Assembly: GCA_947652605.1 (NCBI GenBank)
Contig: OX393577.1
Span: 51,745,494-51,809,493 of the forward strand
DNA length: 64,000 bases
Source: Elmis aenea
Taxonomy: Eukaryota; Arthropoda; Insecta; Coleoptera; Elmidae
Direction of reading: 5' to 3'
Of this stretch, positions 55,753-64,000 are shown piece by piece (position 1 is the stretch's first letter; each line of letters opens with the position of its first letter). The position numbers and the translations under genes were made by a program. The notes under the pieces were generated by a model. That model saw only the letters and a list, made by a program, of their open reading frames with translations, did not search any database and was not told the origin of the DNA.

Positions 55753-56496
55753 CGTTATTTAAAGGTTAAATGTTTGGTTGTCATTTGGATCTCCAGCAAA
55801 TTGCTTGGTGTTATGCTTGAAGCTTTATTTTGAAATTAGAAAATACCCGCAGAATTTTTGTTAAACATATTTTTACACCAAATATGACTTTAATTAAAAC
55901 TTTTAGTTTAGCTCTTTGTTTTTAAAAATATTAAAGTAAAGGTTTTACTACTAAAATAACGAATTACGATTGGAGTGTTACGTATGTAAGGTAAACACTA
56001 CTTGTCGATTTTATTTATGGTAATATTCGATTTTTTATGAGCGATTTTTTTTTAAACAGTAGAGAGCAATACAAATTGTTCAGCAGAGTTCATCGCACTT
56101 TAAATTAATTTTGTTCGACATTCTATAAATATTTTACTGACATACTACGAACATTTTTTCAACAATTGTGTTTTTTTACGTTGTACGTTAGTTGTGTGTA
56201 CGTTTTGAAAGTCAGTGAGCTGGACACCTATCAGAATTCGCTTTGAATGGTCGACTGGGTACGTTCAGAATTTGTTCGGTATTGGATGCGTTGACTGATG
56301 CAATGAACGACGAAGCGGAACAATTATGTTTGTATAAACATTTGAAAACGCAAAAAAAGGAGTAAAAAATGCGAGCAACTTTAACAAAATACCCTACAGC
56401 TTATTCCATTTGAAGTTTAACTCACGCGCTTGTATGATTTGTTATGACGCAATGGGGATCTTTGAAAGTTTTAGAGATAGATGGATGATGTAATAG
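55753..56496. other. Gene-free DNA
   Basis: AT-rich with a more balanced patch at 56210-56310. No recognisable motif in any frame. Confidence 0.4.
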
Positions 56497-56763
56497 CAAG
56501 ATTATATATTGCACTTGATTCCTGAAATTTACAAGGGGAATACAACAAGAGAATTGTTTTTCGTTTCCATGGAAACTTTTACAACTTACAAAGTCATGGT
56601 GACAATTCCACAAGACGAAGACGTTTTGTGGAGTGCAACTGTCCTATGTTTCAATGGAAAAGACAAGCAAATTACCAAAAAATTCCCTCTCGAGTGCTAT
56701 TTTGAAAGACCATTTTATGATGTAGGTACATATTTAATAAAAAGTGGAAAATGGAATTACTAA
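56497..56763 (+). CDS. Hypothetical open frame, possible 3' exon
   Basis: The frame is open from a stop at 56494-56496 to the stop at 56761-56763, about 88 codons, with no early ATG (the first in-frame ATG is at 56569). The translation has a protein-like mix of residues (METFTTYKVMVTIPQDEDVL, KKFPLECYFERPFYDVGTYL). An ATTAAA lies about 15 bp after the stop and could act as a polyadenylation signal. I do not recognise a family. It could be the last exon of a host gene or a chance frame; several chance frames of similar length occur in this AT-rich window. Confidence 0.25.
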   Translation, partial: QDYILHLIPEIYKGNTTRELFFVSMETFTTYKVMVTIPQDEDVLWSATVLCFNGKDKQITKKFPLECYFERPFYDVGTYLIKSGKWNY

Positions 56764-59700
56764 AACTTATTTTACTTTATTAAACTATTTCTTTTCTTTA
56801 ATCTGCACCATCAAAATTCTTCATATTGTATCAGCAAATAATAGTTTTTTGGATGTATTTATGTCTAAAAATTGGTCGAGATTGTATTATTTTTCTGGGA
56901 AAAAAGTCATTTAGCTGCCTCCAGACGTTAGCTTGTGAGCGAACAGTGTTTATTCCCCGTAATTTTTTTTATATTATTATCAATTTTCGAGCCAATTTTC
57001 TAGCCAAAATGCGATATTTTTCTCTGGAAAAAAAATTTGATACTCATTACACTAAAGCATTGTAATACGAATTACTTGTGGTTGAACAGTTGCTAACGTA
57101 AGAAAATTCACCATAGCAACGAACTGAAACCCAGCTGCATCATGTATTTTCACTATAATCAGATTGTAATTGATCGAAAATGACCAGATCGCGTTATTTC
57201 ATTGGTCAATGGAGTTAAACAACTTAAGATATTTTTGAAACCTAATATTTTATTTCCAACTTTTTTATTATTGTTAGAAATTTGTAATTAGGCATTCATA
57301 ATCATGGAAAAAGTCTAAACTTCGTTAATGTTGGCGCAGTCTGCTTTTTGTAAACCGCCCTTTCTGGATTTTTCTACTACTATTTGACTAGTTTGACCAT
57401 GCTCTTGGTGTATATATATATCTAGATGCTCCTGTTTTTCATTATCAATCATGCACTCCTTATAATATCCGCTACAACGAATATAAAATTGATTATAGTT
57501 AACTTATGAAGACGAGAAAAGACCCGAATTTATACAGTGATTGTACGTAAAAAAAAGTTTTTTGTTAAACTTTTAATACGTTTCTGTACTAATGTCTGGG
57601 ACATTAATAGATAGCAGATGTTGATAAACCACTGTGAAATGCAGCGCTGAAAGAAATATTCCAACATTTCCTGACTGTGGTGTCTGTATTGTTATACTGG
57701 CAAATTGCTTTAAAAGGTATTGTTTGCGCTTTCCACCCTCATGTATAACAGCTCTGGACCCTTTCCTTGCTTTGTTTAAATCGTGTTAGACTCTGGAAAA
57801 TTTAGACCGACGAGTAAACAATCGGTGAGTTAGGTCAGCTTACCTTATGATTTTTTTGATATTCTTACAAATCTTCGAAATTCCCTGTTGGCATCTGACA
57901 CTTTGGACATTCGGTCCTATCAAACTATTCATGGTCTAAATATTCTAATAACGTGTTCATTTTTTTTACATAACGTTTTAACAATAGTACATAAAACGCT
58001 TAGTTATAAATATTTGACATATTTAAGTGCTTCGTTTATTAAAAGATATAAGTTTAAATAAAAACACTTATCTTTTTTGTAAAGAAGCTCTTATCAAAAT
58101 TTTAAACGCACTTGTCTGTTCATGAGTAGTTTTATTTATTTATCACTTACAATAACACTACTACTAATGAAGAGACGAGAGTCTTGAAAGTGGCCTAACA
58201 TATTGACAAGAGAACTTTTGCAAAAATATGTTTAAAAACACTTATTTATATTAATACACGAATTAATAAAATATACCAAGCATTTATTTTATTAAACTTA
58301 TGTAAATAAATCAACTATAGTAGTTTTTCTTCAGTTTTTAAAGTCTTTGATATCGCATAGAAAACTTTAACATTTGGCGCCTTCATCCTCATTGGTGTTA
58401 TAGACTAGACAGCGTTTAATTTAATACGCAACGTCTCTATAATCAATGAATTGAACTATTTACTCAAACATCCTGCTAATAATAATAAAAAATAATTGAA
58501 ACAGCATTTAAAAATCGTATAAAAATTAAATATGGCGAAGAATAGATGCTATTTCTATTTTTTTTATGTAATTGATATTATTTTTACTTTGTCGAATACA
58601 ATGCTGTAGGTGTTTTACAGGACTATATCAATAATTTAAAAATATCTGTCAAGTACATACATTAAAAATACAATAATTGTTAACAGAAAATTCACCCACA
58701 CAAAATCTTTACTTAACTGTGGTGTAATTAATTTCCTTTATTTTTTATCAAGCGTATGTATGTATACATTTACTTAGTTTGTATTTGACAAGGAAAGACT
58801 TTTAGTTTTTCCATTTTTATTACGGTAATAAGATTTGTTTAAAACGTCCACTATTTGTTTAAATGTTATAGGTTGTTGATGTTGCTATTTTGCAAATAAA
58901 TAATTGTTTAAATTAAATGGATGTTGTTAGAAAAGCATAAAAAGATTATAAATTAATCATGGTCGGTAACAGGTTAACCATAACAAATTTATTTATATTA
59001 ATCAAATCTGTTATTTACTTTTAACCGAACGGTTTTTAAGTAAATAGCTCTTCAACCAGTATTATTTTATTGCATTGCAATAAATGGCAATCTTTTTTTT
59101 TTTGACAATCAATATGTTCATTGTTGCAATACATGTAAACTGGCCCTTAAAATACATAGCTCGATTGCATATAAGTTAAATCTGGGATTAACCCCAGGTT
59201 TAAACCACGTTAACCCTAAAAGTAGACAACATCGCAGTATAGTTGGCGCTGATGTTACCTAGTTTTAAGGATTAACTTATATTTTAACACCAGTTCTACT
59301 TCGTGCAATCGGGCCTATTTACGTGTTACTGCCAGGTGTTTTCCGTTGTAAAATTTGTAGAAAATGTAAGTAGATTTACAGTTACTGTAATACGGAGTCG
59401 CAAATACGCTACAGTACCTACTGTAACTGCTCAGTAGATACAGCGTCACAGCGCTTATAGTGCGTACATATTAGCACCATAAGTTCATTTGCGTCCCCCA
59501 AACCTCGATTTAATTACGGCTTTTCATGAAATCTAGCAAGCAATAACAATTCTGATTCATACGCTAAAAGAAAAGGCCCAAATTTTTACAATACCTCATG
59601 CCTTATTGGGTCCAGAGTATGCGAAGGTACTGTCTTGAGCCGGTCCTGCTAACAAACCAATAATACACACTCGATTTTTAAGTACATATCTCGTGATTTT

Positions 59701-60644
59701 TTTTGACGACCTATATAAAACATTTATTTATATTATTCTAATTTAACTTTTAAAATACGTTATATTGATTTTTAGATTCGCATATACAGGAAACCTTTTG
59801 ATTAAATGAATATATTTTTCGTTACGACGTTTTTGTGTTTTTGGTTTTACTTTAGTATCTCATCTTCTTTTGATCTGCTTGAATGTGGTTTGTATGCATC
59901 TAAATCTGTTTGAACTCGCGGTCCATATCAGGCGAAATTCCAGCTGGAACTTTGTTTTAAATCCGCATCCCGAAACTGAAAGCTGTTTCTAAAGGCTAAG
60001 GTGTTTTGATACAGCGATAAAGCATAATGTTATCCTGACTTGGAGATATTGTTCCAAGATTCACCTTAACGTCACGATGAGCGCTAATGAACGACGATTT
60101 AAAATATTCTCTTCGTCTTTGTAATAAGGAATGATCAGTGATAAATTTAAAAATTAAAGCGAAACCTTTGTCGGTTTATACCAGTCTACTTGGAGAAAAT
60201 TAAATAACTGAAGTATTTTACGACGAACAAAGATACTTGAACTACCTAAGCTTTTCACAATAGAGGAAATTGGTTGAAGTAAGCATTTTTGGCTTCAATA
60301 ATTTCATAGCTGTTGGGATTCATCTGATTAAATATCCTTAAATAAGTCCATTGTTTGAATACAGACAAAGAAGAACATTTGGGCGCAGGCAACGAACAAA
60401 ATGAAATAACATTTATTCGAAATAAGCTTAAGGTTATTGATTGCATAGTAATACAAATATTTGTCACCGGATTTCTCTTAATCTTGTTAAATATTTGATG
60501 CATTTCGTTATAATACATCAAATAATTGCGAATTCAGGTCTTAATCTACCATTTCAATAAATATTAAATTAAGAGCGTTCTGATTGTATTATGATGCAAG
60601 TACACCCAAGGAAAATACTGTATTAAAATAGGTACATGAATATT
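56764..60644. other. AT-rich DNA, no gene recognised
   Basis: Nearly 4 kb without a supported gene. 58170-58206 (AGAGACGAGAGTCTTGAAAG and following) resembles 49763-49799. A cluster of short palindromic strings (ACAGTTACTGTAATAC, GTACCTACTGTAACTG) lies at 59378-59432. Frames at 56826-57065 and 60255-60521 (minus) have no recognisable domain. Confidence 0.4.
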
Positions 60645-60718
60645 AGGTTTATTCCAGCAAGGCTATGTATGATCCGATGAACGACCAGTAATACGCAGTA
60701 TCGATATAACATTCCAGC

Positions 60719-61881
60719 CAGAGAGTCGAACCGGAGCCGAACCGAAAACCGAAATTAACCCGTATTTTCAACAGAACCGAAACCGTTGCCGGAACGAAAA
60801 ACTGCAGAATTTAAAAACCGAACGTAATTTTTTTAACGGTTAATTTCGGTTAGAACGAATAAACATAATAACGGTTATTTTCGGTTACAGAAAGGTACAT
60901 TTTTTACGCTTCACCATTCTACACGAAAATATCAGTTTTAAAAACTAAACAAAGTTGTACGTATTTGAGATATGTAATTTTGTAACCTCGACCATGCGAC
61001 ACTGCCTGAATTGTTCTCTGTACCATTAAATTCTACATAAACATGTCTAAAAATAATGTCCATAAATTTTTTCGATATTTACAGAAATAACGAAAATATA
61101 ACACTTTATAAATATAACAAAAACAGTTTTTCGCCAATAACTTTAAAACCGGAAATGAAACAATATTTTTGAACACTGCTCTGGGTTTGCTCTAAAAAAC
61201 TGCAGATTTTTTTGGTAATTTAATCATCTCTTTTATATTTTTTTGCGTGAACATTTTTTGTTTTTAAAATGTTTTATTATTAAATTATTAAATGTCCTTC
61301 AAACATTTAATAATTTTCTTTGCCATTAACCCAGCCTCTAAGTATTTTAGCAACAATTTATTTCGTTCTTTTCGCTAAGCAGTTGTCATCAAGCTTAACA
61401 TTCTTTCCGACGTTGCATTTGAGTGGAGAATCGAAAAACGAAGGGGATGTTTTTTATACAAATTGGGTGAATTTTTATTATTCTTATTTTTTAAAAGATT
61501 TTCCCATTTTTCATTATAAAGTTTAATTAACAATTGCGTACTTAAAGTACTCATGTAAATAAAATATGTTTAAATAATTTGTTTTACATTTTTTTCCGTT
61601 TTTGTCAAAAAACTTATTTAATCTTATTGAGTTCTGATATTTTTCCAATTCTTAAATTGAAAACGAAGTATAAAAAGAAATAGAATTAATATTCAGACTT
61701 ATTTTAATTTGTTATTCGAGCCGGAACCTAACCGAAACTGAACCAGAACCTAACCGAAACTAAACCGGAACCGAACCGAAACTGAACTGGAACCAAACCA
61801 AACCAGAACCGAACCGTAACCGAACCGAAATTTTCAGCCAAACCGGAACCGGAACGAAATACATTTTGGTTCGACTCTCTG
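60719..61881. mobile_element. hAT element rich in AACCGAA motifs, 1163 bp
   Basis: The ends CAGAGAGTCGAACC (60719-60732) and GGTTCGACTCTCTG (61868-61881) are a perfect 14-bp inverted repeat. A perfect 8-bp target duplication ATTCCAGC flanks it (60711-60718, 61882-61889). The subterminal regions are packed with AACCGAACCGAA-like motifs on the right (61725-61850) and their looser forms on the left (60729-60880), plausible multiple transposase binding sites. The interior is AT-rich. An open frame at 61320-61526 shows no clear transposase motif, so it is called non-autonomous. Confidence 0.92.
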
Positions 61882-62130
61882 ATTCCAGCAATCTCTGATA
61901 GTTCATCGGACAGTTAGTCGGCTGTTTCAGCTGTTATCGTATCGATTCATGAATCAGTTTGTGAACGGTAATAACAGTACATGAACAAAGACAAGAACTA
62001 GCTATGGGATTTTTACACGGCGCGCTTTTGACAACTAACGTAGCCTCTGATAGCTATGTATCGCTCTCTCAATCTCATGTTAGTACTGGTTTTTTAAGAT
62101 GCGTAAATATCTATAAACACAGTAGACAAT

Positions 62131-62294
62131 ATTGTAATTTACAGTTAGGCATGTCGTTAAGAAGTTTTAGCAGCAGCCAATACATTTATTAGTACATAGT
62201 TGAAGCATGTACATTGTAATTTACAGTTAGGCATGTCGTTAAGAAGTTTTAGCAGCAGCCAATACATTTATTAGTACATAGTTGAAGCATGTAT
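62131..62294. repeat. Perfect tandem duplication, 82-bp period
   Basis: ATTGTAATTTACAGTTAGGC at 62131 recurs at 62213, and the units are identical over about 80 bp (through GTACATAGTTGAAGCATGT). The other two family M copies have this segment once. The absence of differences between the units means the duplication is very recent, or is kept alike by conversion. Confidence 0.93.
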
Positions 62295-62357
62295 ATAAAG
62301 TAGTTAATGTATCAGTTCATAAATTAGTCCAAAATCGCCTGCTGGAACAAACCTATT

Positions 62358-63070
62358 GTATCTTCTCGTACTATTGACAAAAATGCTCCAACTCCATAGC
62401 TTTCGCTAAATTTAGTGGTAGAATTTGAGCAACAAAGGTTAGAAACATGTATAGGGCTTCCTTTGCCACACAAAACAGGAGATATTCGTGCAAAAATAAT
62501 AATCAATAACGCGTCCTCACGAATTTTAGCTAAATTCTAGCAGTATAAACGCTGACTGGCGAAAAATACTGTTTCCTGAAATATTTTGTCATTTTCAAGC
62601 CACGGCTTTCCTTGTGCTTCGGGACTTTTTTTACTAAATTATTTTAGGGTGCTTAAGGTAGCAGATGTAAAAGTACAAATACTTTTTTGAATTATATTTT
62701 GTGCAAATCTCCCTTTACATATATCGTGCACTGCGGGGATGAATAAGGTTCTATTTTTTATGAGATTTTCGGCATTTTATTTGTTCGTTTTCGTTCGTGT
62801 TTTAAGATGTGCACACGGTTGTGGGAATATTTGAGGGCAGAGGGCTCGTGTGCTGGAATAATAACCACATAACAGTATTTGTGTATTTATTTTCAACCAA
62901 CATTTGCTGAGATTATGCTATACGAATGGTACTTTAACGGAATATTAAACTTAGTAAATTTTATAAGTTTATGTAATTTATAATAAGCTTCTTAACGAAA
63001 TCCGTTTGCTTTTCGCGACTTGCAATGGGTGCAATCTGCTTTAATAATGGATTATCGTGAAATACATGAC
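62358..63070. other. Gene-free DNA
   Basis: The minus-strand frame 62324-62506 overlaps the end of family M and has no known motif. An AATAAA on the minus strand near 62884-62892 could serve the candidate frame at 63071-63304. Confidence 0.4.
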
Positions 63071-63304
63071 TTAAAATGTTGCGTCGTTACAATCGATTGC
63101 GTTCAAGAAGTTGGGTAAAAAGCTTATATCGCTTTCATCTTCTATAACTTCAAGTAGTTTTTGTTTCTCTTCTGCTGCTTTAACTTTTATATTGGAAGTG
63201 GTTACTAAATTGTTTTCATGATGGAATGTATTTGGGAATAAAAGTGTATATGTTAGGAATTGATTGTATTGAGAACGACAAAACCATAAGAAAGTTTTGA
63301 AGTT
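63071..63304 (-). CDS. Hypothetical open frame, possible C-terminal exon
   Basis: On the minus strand about 77 codons are open between a TGA (complement of 63305-63307) and the TAA at 63071-63073. There is no early ATG. The C-terminal half looks coding-like: NIKVKAAEEKQKLLEVIEDE followed by SDISFLPNFLNAIDCN. I do not recognise a family; the end of a host or transposon protein is possible. No convincing splice acceptor was seen at its upstream edge. Chance cannot be excluded. Confidence 0.25.
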   Translation of the reverse strand, partial: NFKTFLWFCRSQYNQFLTYTLLFPNTFHHENNLVTTSNIKVKAAEEKQKLLEVIEDESDISFLPNFLNAIDCNDATF

Positions 63305-64000
63305 TCATATTAGTGCTTTGTTTTTAAGACTGTAGAACTTGAATTTCGTTATTAATTAAATACATTTTTATACAATTCTGTTATAGATTAAGATACAAAA
63401 ACTGTGTAAAATTAATTTTGAAATATTGAATATAGACTATATTTCTTCGTGAATAATTTTTTTTATCTTAATACTTCTTTTCTGTGATTTTAAATATTAA
63501 AAACTTAAGCACCCTGCATATTATGTATGTGTAAATCCATCAAAATCCTGTATTTAAACATTTTCGCGATCATAATACTTTCTTAGTTTAATTAAACTAT
63601 GGCAAAAACTATTATTCTCAACAACTAGGTTTGGTGTTTTCTTGTTGCGTACCAATATGTTACTTCATTTATTTAAATATAGTGTTCAGTGTATTTTTAA
63701 TCATATTAATTTCAATTAATTTTTTTTAAATGTATTTTTAAGAAAATATATTTATTGTGGTTGTGTAATTTGCGTTATTGTTTTAAAAAAATATACACCG
63801 TAGAAGGACAAAAAAACATAATTATTATTTAAAAATGTTAGAGACTTTTTTTACCTTTATTATATAATTCTCAAATTAATCTTTCTTGAATCACTGCTAT
63901 TTTAATTAAAATTTATAGATACTCCAGCAATACTCAATAAATTATGAAACACGTGGGATAAAAAAATTTTTAAGCAATTTGTCCAAAATGGTACTTATTT
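63305..64000. other. AT-rich DNA, no feature recognised
   Basis: Very AT-rich to the end of the window; nothing recognised. Confidence 0.45.

Larger units (their letters stand above)
60645..62354 (-). mobile_element. Family M TIR element, copy 3 (inverted), with a nested hAT
   Basis: Reverse orientation relative to copies 1 and 2. The ends AGGTTTATTCCAGCA (60645-60659) and TGCTGGAACAAACCT (62340-62354) pair with one mismatch. ATT flanks both sides (60642-60644, 62355-62357), a possible 3-bp target duplication and similar in kind to AAT at copy 1. A 1163-bp hAT is inserted at 60719. The remaining family M sequence contains a perfect 80-bp tandem duplication at 62131-62294. No transposase. Confidence 0.87.

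Noticed and set aside
1..64000. CRISPR array, bacterial operon, riboswitch, rRNA, LTR retrotransposon or integrated virus
   Set aside because: No regular spacer array, no ribosome-binding-site-led gene clusters, no rRNA text, no paired LTRs and no protease/integrase motifs were seen; the content is that of a eukaryotic transposon-rich region.

Overview
The window is AT-rich animal DNA with no convincing complete host gene. The mobile elements (RTE-like retrotransposon, mariner, hAT, Helitron, tRNA-derived SINE, fold-back elements ending in CAGGGTG) fit an arthropod, most likely an insect. A beetle is possible but is only a guess. The window reads as an intergenic or large-intron region that repeated transposon insertions have built up.

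Layout. 0.5-2 kb: a short palindromic repeat, then a 5'-truncated non-LTR retrotransposon with a perfect 12-bp target duplication. 3.4-3.9 kb: first copy of a TIR element called here family M. 5.2 kb: fold-back element A. 7.1 kb: second copy of the short repeat. 10.5-12.5 kb: two hAT elements with perfect 8-bp duplications, one carrying a decayed ZBED5-like transposase. 14.7-15.7 kb: a decayed mariner. 18.2-18.6 kb: a solo long-TIR arm. 20.6-21.0 kb: a hAT-like TIR element. 22.5-22.85 kb: a degenerate tandem repeat. 24.4-29.6 kb: a three-layer nest, in which a family M copy is split by an RTE-like retrotransposon with two open frames and again by a mariner. 31.8 kb: a TIR element. 33.0 kb: a SINE. 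35.6-36.0 kb: a non-autonomous Helitron. 37.1-37.7 kb: a hAT element. 38.2-39.9 kb: several fold-backs. 44.0-54.1 kb: a dense cluster of long-TIR elements. 55.3-55.8 kb: two strong hairpins. 60.6-62.4 kb: a third family M copy split by a 1.16-kb hAT.

How the parts relate. The main theme is a family of elements beginning CAGGGTG, ending CACCCTG and flanked by TA. The 2.6-kb member at 49946-52542 has inverted arms of about 700 bp and a decayed minus-strand transposase of the DUF4817/IS630-Tc1-mariner type, and the inner edges of the arms coincide with the ends of the reading frame. An 867-bp member at 47659-48525 keeps only the N-terminal domain of the same kind of protein. The other members are bare fold-backs. 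Several nests can be read exactly because undisturbed sister copies in the same window show the pre-insertion sequence.

The best-preserved protein is the retrotransposon ORF2 at 25235-28225 (996 codons, all expected endonuclease and reverse transcriptase motifs present). Three weak host-exon candidates (22228, 56497-56763, 63071-63304 minus) are listed with low confidence. All family names rest on motif recognition from memory; no database search was run.
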